64,000 nucleotides of DNA from CAG-826 sp964583155 (GTDB lineage Bacteria > Bacillota_I > Bacilli_A > RFN20 > CAG-826). A program made the position numbers and the translations under genes. Shown here in pieces: positions 52,419 to 59,943 of this stretch. The DNA lies in assembly GCA_964583155.1 (NCBI GenBank), contig CAZOUY010000002.1:1-64000 (forward strand), read 5' to 3'. The notes under the pieces are model-generated. The model had not been told where the DNA came from and did no database searches. It was given only the letters and a program-made list of their open reading frames with translations. The first letter of the stretch is position 1. Each line of letters starts with the position of its first letter.

Positions 52419-53291
52419 ATGCGAGGAGTAATTTTGGTTAACGCCTATCAAGTTTATGATAGCGTCCGTCATCAAATCATGCGTTTACAAGAAGAGTTTA
52501 AAAAGAAGGATGTTGCGATTGATATCTGGAATAACGAAAAGCCCCCAGTATATATTGATGGGCAGGACTTGATTTGTTATCTTAAGGATTACGATTTTGT
52601 GATTAATTTAGACAAAGATCAGTATATCGTTAAAATGCTTGAAAAAGCAGGAATGATGGTTTTCAATTCCGCCGAATCGTTAGTGCTTTGCGATGATAAG
52701 ATGCTGACATATATTGCTTTAGCTAATGCAAATATTAAGATGCCGAAAACCCTTGCAGCCCCATTATGCTATCATGATCGTCCTAACGATCACTGGCTCA
52801 AGCTGGTGATGTCCACCTTTTCTTTTCCGATGGTTGTGAAAGAATGCTTCGGTTCTCTTGGTGAACAGGTTCATCTAGTCTCCAATGAGCAGGAATTACG
52901 AAAAATCGATGAGCAGTTAAGAATGAAACCACATATTTATCAAGAATTTATTTCTTCGAGCTACGGAAGAGATGTTCGGGTGATTGTGATCAATCAACAG
53001 GCGGTAGCATGGATGGAAAGAAAATCCAATGGTGATTTTCGCAGTAATTTATCAAAGGGAGGCACCGCCAAAAAAATCGCATTGCCTTTAGCATTCAAGG
53101 AAACAGCGGAAAAAGCAGCCCGTATCTTACATCTTGATTATTGTGGTGTTGATTTACTTTATGGCCCTGATCAAGAGCCGATTCTATGTGAAGTGAATTC
53201 CAATGCTTTCTTTAAAGGCATTGAAGCTGTAACGAGGGTCAATGTCGCCCAAATTTTTGTAAATTACATTTTAAGCAAATTAAATAATTGA
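52419..53291 (+). CDS. ATP-grasp ligase of the RimK/LysX family
   Basis: A 290-residue ATP-grasp enzyme that would join an amino acid to a peptide or small molecule with ATP. The start resembles RimK-type ligases (short N-terminal domain, about 1-90). The ATP-grasp body shows the lysine strand FPMVVKECFGSLGEQV (about 136-151), IYQEFISSSYGRDVRVIVI (about 178-196) and the metal-binding end DYCGVDLLYG...LCEVNSNAFF (about 247-268). Substrate unknown; RimK homologues modify ribosomal protein S6, LysX homologues act in lysine or arginine carriers. AAAGAGG precedes the ATG. Confidence 0.88.
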   Translation: MRGVILVNAYQVYDSVRHQIMRLQEEFKKKDVAIDIWNNEKPPVYIDGQDLICYLKDYDFVINLDKDQYIVKMLEKAGMMVFNSAESLVLCDDKMLTYIALANANIKMPKTLAAPLCYHDRPNDHWLKLVMSTFSFPMVVKECFGSLGEQVHLVSNEQELRKIDEQLRMKPHIYQEFISSSYGRDVRVIVINQQAVAWMERKSNGDFRSNLSKGGTAKKIALPLAFKETAEKAARILHLDYCGVDLLYGPDQEPILCEVNSNAFFKGIEAVTRVNVAQIFVNYILSKLNN

Positions 53292-53316
53292 CAACAATTT
53301 GCCAATTAGTTATGAT
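53288..53316 (+). promoter_or_regulatory. Consensus promoter of queT
   Basis: TTGACA (53288-53293), 17-base spacer, TATGAT (53311-53316). The TTGACA overlaps the stop codon of the upstream ligase gene. The start near 53322 falls just ahead of the preQ1 aptamer. Confidence 0.8.
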
Positions 53317-53327
53317 AGCGATAGTTT

Positions 53328-53371
53328 GAGATGTTCCTTGCATAACCATCTCATAATAAAAAACAAGGGAG
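53328..53371 (+). ncRNA. preQ1-I riboswitch controlling queT
   Basis: P1 is GAGATG (53328-53333) with CATCTC (53347-53352); the loop carries TTCCTTG (53334-53340). An A-rich tail follows (AATAAAAAACAAGG), whose CAAGG (53364-53368) pairs with CCTTG of the loop to make the pseudoknot of class I preQ1 aptamers. The AAGGGAG ribosome site lies inside that tail, so ligand binding should block translation. The gene it precedes, queT, is a known preQ1 target. Confidence 0.85.
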
Positions 53372-53379
53372 AGATTTTC

Positions 53380-53865
53380 ATGAAAAAAGAATCAATTTGG
53401 ACTGTGGCAAATATTTCGAAAATAGCGATTGTCGCAGCACTTTATGCAGCTTTGACGGTTGTCTTGGCCCCGATTTCGTATGGCAATATTCAGGTACGAA
53501 TATCGGAGTTTTTAGTCTTGTTATGCTTTTATTCTAAAAAATATGGTATTTCGTTAACATTAGGTTGTTTAATCGCTAATCTTTTTTCTCCATTAGGGTG
53601 GTATGATATTGTCTTTGGAACTTTGGCGACCTTATTGGCGGTGATCTGCATTATGTTTACCAAAAACATCGTTGTTGCGGGCCTTTGGGCGGTCATCTTT
53701 AACGGCTTAATCGTCGGCCTAGAAATCAGTATTCTCGATAATTTATCATTTTGGATTTGTGCCGGTGAGGTAGCTCTCGGCGAGATTATCGCGGTCTTGG
53801 TTATTGGCTGTCCTATTTTTAAAATCATCGAAAAAACCGCGGTATTTAAAAAAATCGTCGCCTAA
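53380..53865 (+). CDS. queT: QueT-type queuosine precursor transporter
   Basis: A 161-residue membrane protein of the QueT family (substrate-binding component of an energy-coupling-factor transporter for queuosine precursors). ATG 53380 follows AAGGGAG at the end of the riboswitch. It has about five hydrophobic helices; conserved signatures are AALYAALTVVLAP (about 17-29), YGNIQVRISEFLVLL (about 33-47) and NLFSPLGWYDIVFGTLAT (about 67-84). No other transporter subunit is nearby, so it must use a shared ECF module. The preQ1 aptamer upstream supports the substrate. Confidence 0.92.
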   Translation: MKKESIWTVANISKIAIVAALYAALTVVLAPISYGNIQVRISEFLVLLCFYSKKYGISLTLGCLIANLFSPLGWYDIVFGTLATLLAVICIMFTKNIVVAGLWAVIFNGLIVGLEISILDNLSFWICAGEVALGEIIAVLVIGCPIFKIIEKTAVFKKIVA

Positions 53866-53939
53866 TTCGGATTTTAATTATCGAAATGTTACTATTTTTT
53901 TCTTTTATTGCGATATAATAAATAAAAGGGGCGCGATCT

Positions 53940-54292
53940 ATGTTTTGTCGAAATTGCGGACACAAAATAGATGCTCACGCTACTACTTGTATTTATTGTG
54001 GCACACAGGTCTCTTCTTCCTCACAAAATATGATGGAATTACAGGATCTTAGGAACCATGATATCGCCAAAAGGGTGAATCCCAATAAAAAAGTCGTATT
54101 ACCGCCGGCCTGTTAGCAATTTTTCTTGGAGGCCTTGGGGTGCATAGATTCTATTTGGGAAAGCAATTAGGCGAGTTATACATATTATTCGTATTTACAG
54201 GGATCCCTTCAATCATCGGTATAATTGAGGGAATCATATATCTATCCTGTAATGATGAAGAATTTAATCGACGCCATGTAAAAGCGAAATAA
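53940..54292 (+). pseudogene. Zinc-ribbon TM2-domain protein, frameshifted
   Basis: The frame begins with MFCRNCGHKID and a second C-x-x-C (zinc ribbon), then is closed by TAG at about 54112. If the A6 run at 54087-54092 had one more A, the frame would continue with ITAGLLAIFLGGLGVHRFYLG into a full TM2 domain (two helices with the G-x-H-R/K-F-Y-L motif) ending at TAA 54290-54292. The intact paralogue directly downstream shows the same order, which identifies the lesion as a single-base deletion. It may be a recent mutation, an assembly error, or a phase-variable tract; A6 is short for the last. Confidence 0.85.
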
Positions 54293-54305
54293 AGGAGGAA
54301 ATAAT

Positions 54306-54620
54306 ATGTTTTGTCAATCTTGCGGTGCGGAATTAGATGAAAATGCAACGGTATGCACTCAATGCGGATGCCCTGTATTAAATGACAAAGAGCAGACCAA
54401 AAAGGAAGATCATAAAAGTAAGAATCATATTACGGCCGGATTATTAGCTTTATTTTTGGGAAGCTTTGGAATTCATAAGTTTTATTTACGAGGATACGCA
54501 CAGGGGGTTCTCTTTTTGTTGTTCTGTTGGACAGGATTTCCTTTAATTGTTTCAATAGCTGAAGCTTTAATTTATTTTTATTGCCCGCAATCAGAATTTG
54601 AAGAGCGGTATGCGTATTAG
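54306..54620 (+). CDS. Zinc-ribbon TM2-domain membrane protein
   Basis: A 104-residue protein: zinc ribbon MFCQSCGAELDENATVCTQCG (Cys3, Cys6, Cys17, Cys20), a charged linker, then the TM2 domain (about 40-95) with GLLALFLGSFGIHKFYLRGY and a second helix. TM2 proteins are widely found in bacteria; their role is unclear. It starts 14 bases after a broken paralogue with the same plan, so the pair arose by tandem duplication. AAGGAGG is the ribosome site and a perfect terminator follows. Confidence 0.88.
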   Translation: MFCQSCGAELDENATVCTQCGCPVLNDKEQTKKEDHKSKNHITAGLLALFLGSFGIHKFYLRGYAQGVLFLLFCWTGFPLIVSIAEALIYFYCPQSEFEERYAY

Positions 54621-54647
54621 ATTTATCTCTAAAATTTTGTTGGCTTT

Positions 54648-54673
54648 AAGAGTTACTATGTAACTCTTTTTTT
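54648..54673 (+). terminator. Terminator of the TM2 gene
   Basis: AAGAGTTAC (54648-54656), TAT loop, GTAACTCTT (54660-54668) and T7, perfect 9-bp stem. Confidence 0.92.
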
Positions 54674-54699
54674 GTATTTTTGTAAACCTATGATATAAT
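54672..54699 (+). promoter_or_regulatory. Promoter of the YcxB-like/cotH pair
   Basis: TTGTAT (54672-54677), 16-base spacer, TATAAT (54694-54699). Because an in-frame ATG at 54698 overlaps the -10 box, it cannot be the start of the next protein. Confidence 0.5.
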
Positions 54700-54718
54700 G
54701 AAACAAAAGGTGATGAAT

Positions 54719-55237
54719 ATGGAAATACGCAACAAAACGGATTTAACTTTAGATTTGCAAATACGCTTCTCTAAGAAGCTATTTTGGAACTCTAATCGCA
54801 AGATGATCATAATTATGGAAGTAATCTTAGTCGCGATTATTGCGCTTGTTTTAGGCTTTTATATCGATAAATGGTGGATTGCCGTAATGGCGGGACTTTT
54901 TGCTGTTTTAATACCGGCTATTTTAGCCTTTTTGCTCAATAACACGACCAAAAAATCGTTAGAAGAATCGGAGCAGGAAGAAGAGAATTTAAAAGCCAGC
55001 ATGGATTATACTTTTTATGAAGACAAAATGGAAATAAAGCTATATGTCAATAGCTATACCACCACCATGTCATACTCATATGATCAGTTCATGCAGATCG
55101 TGGAATCAAACGAAGTATTCGCTTTTATTCTCGAAAGCAATCAGGCGTTTTATGTTAATAAGGATGGCTTTTATGAGGGGAATAGTGAGACCCTTTCTCA
55201 AATTGTTCATCATCAGACAAGCTATAAAAAAATATAA
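54719..55237 (+). CDS. YcxB-like membrane protein
   Basis: A 172-residue protein. ATG 54719 is preferred because AAAGGTG lies six bases upstream and earlier in-frame ATGs overlap the promoter or ribosome site. After a short cytoplasmic N-terminus it has two transmembrane helices (about 30-75), then a YcxB-like C-terminal domain (MDYTFYEDKMEIKLY..., VNKDGFYEGN). Function unknown. The following gene, cotH, begins 18 bases later and is probably cotranscribed. Confidence 0.75.
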   Translation: MEIRNKTDLTLDLQIRFSKKLFWNSNRKMIIIMEVILVAIIALVLGFYIDKWWIAVMAGLFAVLIPAILAFLLNNTTKKSLEESEQEEENLKASMDYTFYEDKMEIKLYVNSYTTTMSYSYDQFMQIVESNEVFAFILESNQAFYVNKDGFYEGNSETLSQIVHHQTSYKKI

Positions 55238-55255
55238 TAAAAGGAGAATCCGAAT

Positions 55256-57208
55256 ATGAATAAGAATAAATATTTTTTATTGATTTCGTTTCTTTTATTA
55301 ACCGGATGCTCTATAAATTCGGACCCCAATTCATCATTTGATAGCCCTTTATCCACCGCTAATGGCGGAAGTTCTTCAGTTGTTAGTACTCCTATAAGTT
55401 CAAATTCCGATCAAAATACGATCACCATCGAGGATCTTTTTGATATCAATAATCCAGTCACTTTTGATATTGATATTTCCAATAATGAATTGCAGAAGCT
55501 TCAAAGTGATTATATTGCTTATAATCAAAAGGGATTAAAGTCTCCCATCTATCGACGAGCGGATATGGTCACAATTACGGTGATTAAGAATCAAAAAGAA
55601 TATGTTTTCCAATATCCTGATGTCGGTGTGAGGATGAAAGGAAATACATCACGGCAAAAATTTATTAATGAAAAAAATGAAATCTATGCAAATATCCATT
55701 TGAAATTGTCTTTTGAGGAAACATTTGATAACCCTCTTTATTATCAGCCCAATGAAATCATGACCTGGAATAGTGAGGAAAGACTCGCTCGCGAAGAGAG
55801 AAAATTTTTGGATATGAGTAAAATCGATCTTCGTTTTAACAAAAACTATGATAAAACGTGGATTCGTGAGTATTATTCGTTAGCGATGTTCCGCGATTTG
55901 GGCATCATGACCCAACGGAGCAATTTTAGCAAAGTGGTCTTACATCAGGATGGAAATAAAGCGGTTAATTATGGTGTCTATTTAATGACCGAAGCCTTAA
56001 ATAAATCCTTTATTAAGCATGCCTTAGAGGGCTCCGATAATTACATCAATATGTCATCATGGAGTCAAGAAAAGCAAGGATCTTTTGGTGTAGCTGGTTC
56101 AAAATATGGGCAATTATATAAGGCCTCATATGGAATAAATTGTGAAAATTCCGGCTCCGGTGCCGATATGAGTCATAGCGATGATTATCTTTTCGGAGTC
56201 GAACCGGATGATGCTAGTTATACACCGATTTATGAATTAAAAACAAATAAAAATGGTAACGGCGATCATTCTCAAATCAAACACGCTTTTCAGGTATTAC
56301 AAAACGGCACCGAGCAGGACATCGGTGAGGTCATCGACTTAGAGTATTTTGCAATGTATGAAGCGATTGCGACGATTTTAGGAAATCCGGATGATTTACG
56401 AAACAATTACAATAACTACGCTCTTTATTTTAGAAGAACGGATGGGAAAATGATTATCATTCCCATTGATGAGGATCGAGTTTTAGGAATATCCAAGGAC
56501 TGGGATCCAAGTGGCAATGCAATGTCTTTGGTTGGACCTTTTGAAAGCAAGGCCGTGGGAAATGGTAATAGCCAACATAATCCTTTGTATTTAAAGACGA
56601 TTCTTAATCCCCAAAGCGCCACTTACCAATTGTATTGTCAAAATTTAAAAACGATTTTGGATAGCAAATGGGTGAGTGAGGATTATTTTAATAAGATTTA
56701 CAGCATCGTGAAATCTCATTATGAAGCTTTTTCCAATTCTTCATTAACAGCGTATCCTTGGACCTTGGAGGGGGAACAGCAGGGCACCAACGAAAATATG
56801 TGCTTTAAATCATATATCGATAAAAAGAAAAATGTGATTCTTAAGGCGCTCGAGGGTGGCACTATCGATCCGAATCCGGGTGATAGCCCGATTAAATCAT
56901 ATGAGAATTTCTATTTAAGATACACGGATAACTGGAGCCGAATGGATGATGAAAATAAGTTCCAAAGGGTGGATACGGATGAGTATCGTTATACACATTT
57001 GATCGTCGAGAAGGATCTTTTGGATTTCCAATGTAAGATCTTTACCAATGATGGTGGCTTTGATTTATGGTTAATGACCGATTCGAGTGGAGGCGTTTTA
57101 AAGGAAGGCGGCAATATCATTTTCAGCTTTTCATCCGCTGATGTCGGCAAGAATTTAACGTTTTCCATCTCTGTTTCCAAAGGCACTTTAACGTGGTGGA
57201 TTGGTTAA
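55256..57208 (+). CDS. CotH-family protein kinase lipoprotein
   Basis: A 650-residue extracellular lipoprotein with lipobox LLTGC (Cys18) and a Ser-rich linker (20-50). The CotH domain (about 60-480) has YPDVGVRMKGNTSRQKF (about 120-136), and its catalytic-looking region IIPIDEDRVLGI (about 402-413) matches the P-x-D-x-D stretch of CotH kinases, which phosphorylate secreted proteins. A beta-rich C-terminal domain (about 545-650) probably binds glycan. No spore genes are nearby; in non-sporulating Firmicutes CotH acts at the cell surface. AAAGGAG precedes the ATG. Confidence 0.88.
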   Translation: MNKNKYFLLISFLLLTGCSINSDPNSSFDSPLSTANGGSSSVVSTPISSNSDQNTITIEDLFDINNPVTFDIDISNNELQKLQSDYIAYNQKGLKSPIYRRADMVTITVIKNQKEYVFQYPDVGVRMKGNTSRQKFINEKNEIYANIHLKLSFEETFDNPLYYQPNEIMTWNSEERLAREERKFLDMSKIDLRFNKNYDKTWIREYYSLAMFRDLGIMTQRSNFSKVVLHQDGNKAVNYGVYLMTEALNKSFIKHALEGSDNYINMSSWSQEKQGSFGVAGSKYGQLYKASYGINCENSGSGADMSHSDDYLFGVEPDDASYTPIYELKTNKNGNGDHSQIKHAFQVLQNGTEQDIGEVIDLEYFAMYEAIATILGNPDDLRNNYNNYALYFRRTDGKMIIIPIDEDRVLGISKDWDPSGNAMSLVGPFESKAVGNGNSQHNPLYLKTILNPQSATYQLYCQNLKTILDSKWVSEDYFNKIYSIVKSHYEAFSNSSLTAYPWTLEGEQQGTNENMCFKSYIDKKKNVILKALEGGTIDPNPGDSPIKSYENFYLRYTDNWSRMDDENKFQRVDTDEYRYTHLIVEKDLLDFQCKIFTNDGGFDLWLMTDSSGGVLKEGGNIIFSFSSADVGKNLTFSISVSKGTLTWWIG

Positions 57209-57242
57209 AATCATAAAATTGCTCACTAATTAAAAAAAACGA

Positions 57243-57270
57243 TTGCAATATGATGCACTATGCGTATAAT
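57243..57270 (+). promoter_or_regulatory. Promoter of mgtE
   Basis: TTGCAA (57243-57248), 16-base spacer, TATAAT (57265-57270), just ahead of the M-box. Confidence 0.6.
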
Positions 57271-57280
57271 TTAAGAGTAA

Positions 57281-57488
57281 AAAGTCGGTAGGCGAGATTA
57301 ACACGAAGATAAGGGTTGTTACCGCGACATAGTGGAGACACTACTAGATGGTTAGCAGAGATTGTCGAATACAAGGCAATATCTAATACAATTTACATGC
57401 TTTGTGAAATTAAAGCTCAAACGTTGATCATATTTTATATGCTAAGTTTGTGAATTCACGCCTATTATATAATTAATAGGTGTTTTTT
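57281..57488 (+). ncRNA. M-box (ykoK) Mg2+ riboswitch with terminator
   Basis: The leader contains conserved pieces of the M-box aptamer in the right order: GGTAGGCGAG (57288), GTTGTTACCGCGAC, GGAGACACTAC, GGTTAGCAGAGATTGTCGA, AAGGCAAT, CTAATACAA and GTGAAATTAAAGCTC. The expression platform is a terminator: ACGCCTATTA (57458-57467) / TAATAGGTGT (57474-57483), then T6. Mg2+ binding would favour termination before mgtE. Several positions differ from the consensus core, so it is a divergent member. Confidence 0.8.
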
Positions 57489-57507
57489 CATTCAAGGAGG
57501 GATAAAG

Positions 57508-58896
57508 ATGTCAGAAATCAATGAAACAATCCAAGAGATATTAACGTTGATACGTTCTCAAAAAAGTAATGATGAGATACAAAAGGCTTTGGAGCATTAT
57601 CATGATAGTGATATTGCTGATGCCGTTTCCTTTTTAAGCGAAGAGGAACGAAAAAGACTATATGAGATTTTAGGAAACCAATCTACTTCTGACGTTTTTA
57701 CTTATCTTGATAATGTCGAAAACTACATTGAAGAGCTCGATAGCAACAAAGCTGCCGACATTATTGAATTGATGGATGCCGATGACGCTGTCGATATCTT
57801 GGAGGAATTGGATGAAGATGACCAAAAAGAGATCGTAAATCTTATGGATGATGAGGCGGTTGAAGATATCAAGATGATTGCCTCATACGACGAATCACAG
57901 GTTGGTTCTAAAATGACCACCAATTTCATAGCTATTCCGAATTCCTTTTCTGTCAAAGAGGCGATGAAAACCATTGTGAATGAAGCTCCCGAAAATGATA
58001 ATATCGGAACGATTTACGTTCTTGATGATCAAGGATTATTCTATGGCTCCATTGATTTAAAGGACCTTATTATTGCGCGGAGCAACGATCCTTTATCCTC
58101 CATCATTAGAACCAATTATCCTTTCTTAAAGGCGAGTGAGAGCTTTAGTGATTGCTTGAATGATTTAAAGGAATATACGATGGATATGATTCCTGTTTTA
58201 GATGATGAGCACCATTTGGTTGGTGTCATCACAAGCGCTGATTTAGTGGAAGCTATCGACGATGAAATGGGCGACGATTATGCGAAATTAGCCGGTTTGA
58301 CTGATGAAGAAGAAATCAACGAACCCATCAAGGCGTCTTTGAAAAAAAGATTGCCGTGGCTGGCATTGCTTTTGGTTCTCGGACTTTTTGTTTCGCTCAT
58401 TATCGCTCAATTTGAAGCGATCATTGCCGTTATTCCGGTCATCGTTTTTTTCCAATCGGTTATTTTGGATATGGCTGGGAATGTCGGCACCCAATCTTTG
58501 GCGGTAACGATTCGCGCTTTAATGGATGATGATTTGGACCGCAAGCATATTTGGAAAATGATCTTTAAAGAAGTGCGCATCGGCTTCATGAATGGCTTAG
58601 TAGTCGGAACTCTATCATTTGGCATTGTTTTTCTGTTTCTTTTGATTAAGCATCAGCCGATTTCTAGCGAAACCTTTGTAATGAGTGAAGCCTTGCTTTT
58701 AGCGGGATGTGTTTATGTTTCGCTAATCTTATCTTTGGTTTTGGCGAGCTTTTTGGGAACGGCGATTCCGGTTTTACTGAAAAAATTGAAATTTGATCCG
58801 GCGGTGGCGAGCGGACCGCTAATCACCACTTTAAACGATATTGTCGCCATTGTTTCATATTATGGGTTTTGTATGCTTCTATTTAATATTATATAA
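57508..58896 (+). CDS. mgtE: Magnesium transporter MgtE
   Basis: A 462-residue Mg2+ channel. Cytoplasmic N domain (about 1-130) rich in Asp/Glu (AADIIELMDADDAVDILEELDEDD), two CBS domains (about 135-255), the connecting plug helix and a C-terminal membrane domain with five helices (about 285-460). The segment DMAGNVGTQSLAVTIRALM is the conserved entry region, and FDPAVASGPLITTLNDIVAIVSYY, with its Asp, the ion-binding helix. AAGGAGGG precedes the ATG. Expression is under the M-box upstream. Length and order are normal. Confidence 0.96.
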   Translation: MSEINETIQEILTLIRSQKSNDEIQKALEHYHDSDIADAVSFLSEEERKRLYEILGNQSTSDVFTYLDNVENYIEELDSNKAADIIELMDADDAVDILEELDEDDQKEIVNLMDDEAVEDIKMIASYDESQVGSKMTTNFIAIPNSFSVKEAMKTIVNEAPENDNIGTIYVLDDQGLFYGSIDLKDLIIARSNDPLSSIIRTNYPFLKASESFSDCLNDLKEYTMDMIPVLDDEHHLVGVITSADLVEAIDDEMGDDYAKLAGLTDEEEINEPIKASLKKRLPWLALLLVLGLFVSLIIAQFEAIIAVIPVIVFFQSVILDMAGNVGTQSLAVTIRALMDDDLDRKHIWKMIFKEVRIGFMNGLVVGTLSFGIVFLFLLIKHQPISSETFVMSEALLLAGCVYVSLILSLVLASFLGTAIPVLLKKLKFDPAVASGPLITTLNDIVAIVSYYGFCMLLFNII

Positions 58897-58916
58897 TTAA
58901 ATCAGTAGGTGATTGC

Positions 58917-59867
58917 GTGAAAAAGAAAATTGATCATAAAGAAGAAAAACAAGGTACGCGTAAGACCTTGCGTCATGAAGAAGAGCTATATCGATTTAAG
59001 GTTCATACGCCACTACCGCTTTTGGAGTATTTGATGGCGAAGCTTCCGACCTGTAGTCGCAATAAAATAAAAAGCTTTTTGTCGCATAATCAAGTTTTAG
59101 TGGATGGCATGACCGTCACCCGCTTTGATTTTCAATTGGCGAATGAAGATGTCGTCACGATTATTAAGCATGGCCGCAAAATTGCAAAGCAAAGCTTATC
59201 TGTCCTCGATATTATCTATGAAGATGATGATTTTATTGTTATTAATAAACCGAGTGGCTTATTGAGCATCGCCTCGGATAAAGAAAGAGAAAAAACCGCT
59301 TATCGCTTATTAAATGATTACGTGCGACGCAAGGATCCGCAAAAGAGAATCTATGTTTTACATCGGATTGATCGCGATACTTCGGGTGTCTTAGTGGTGG
59401 CGAAAAATGTGAAAGTACGCGACACTCTCCAAAAGCATTGGAATGAATATGTAACCTTCCGGGGATATTATGCGATTGTCGTCGGCAAAATGGAAAAAAG
59501 TGAAGGTACTTTCCATACCTGGCTCATTGAAAATTCCACCAATTTGATGTATAGCTCCCATCGTAAAGGTGAAGGCCAGGAGGCCATTACCCATTATAAG
59601 GTGATGGCTTTTAACGGAGAATATTCTTTGTTACGTGTGAATATCGATACCGGCCGTAAAAATCAAATTCGTGTCCATTTACGGGAAAATGGTCATCCGA
59701 TTGTCGGCGATGAAAAGTATGGCCAAAAGGAAAGCCCTCTCGGTCGATTGGGGCTTCATGCTTTTCAGCTATCGTTTATTCATCCTTTTGATAAGAAAGA
59801 AAGGAATTTTGTGGCCCCAATGCCACCGGAATTTTCCAAGCTTTTTAAATTGTCATTAAAAAAATAA
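58917..59867 (+). CDS. RluA-family pseudouridine synthase
   Basis: A 316-residue RNA pseudouridine synthase. An S4-like N-terminal RNA-binding segment (about 33-85; KIKSFLSHNQVLVDG) is followed by the catalytic domain with HRIDRDTSGVLVVAKN (about 143-158), where the Asp is the nucleophile, and GRKNQIRVHL (about 243-252). It would modify uridine in 23S rRNA or tRNA. GTG start with TAGGTGAT upstream, 21 bases after mgtE and possibly read through from it. Confidence 0.93.
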   Translation: MKKKIDHKEEKQGTRKTLRHEEELYRFKVHTPLPLLEYLMAKLPTCSRNKIKSFLSHNQVLVDGMTVTRFDFQLANEDVVTIIKHGRKIAKQSLSVLDIIYEDDDFIVINKPSGLLSIASDKEREKTAYRLLNDYVRRKDPQKRIYVLHRIDRDTSGVLVVAKNVKVRDTLQKHWNEYVTFRGYYAIVVGKMEKSEGTFHTWLIENSTNLMYSSHRKGEGQEAITHYKVMAFNGEYSLLRVNIDTGRKNQIRVHLRENGHPIVGDEKYGQKESPLGRLGLHAFQLSFIHPFDKKERNFVAPMPPEFSKLFKLSLKK

Positions 59868-59943
59868 ATAACATTAGATTATATTTCTTACTTAGTATAA
59901 TATAAAAGAAATATATCTTAAATGATGAAAGGAGCGGCATGAT

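Noticed and set aside
54087..54092. Programmed frameshift at the A6 run of the first TM2 gene
   Set aside because: The codon phase does not fit an A-AAA-AAG slippery heptamer, and slippage in only six A residues is weak; a simple one-base deletion is more economical.
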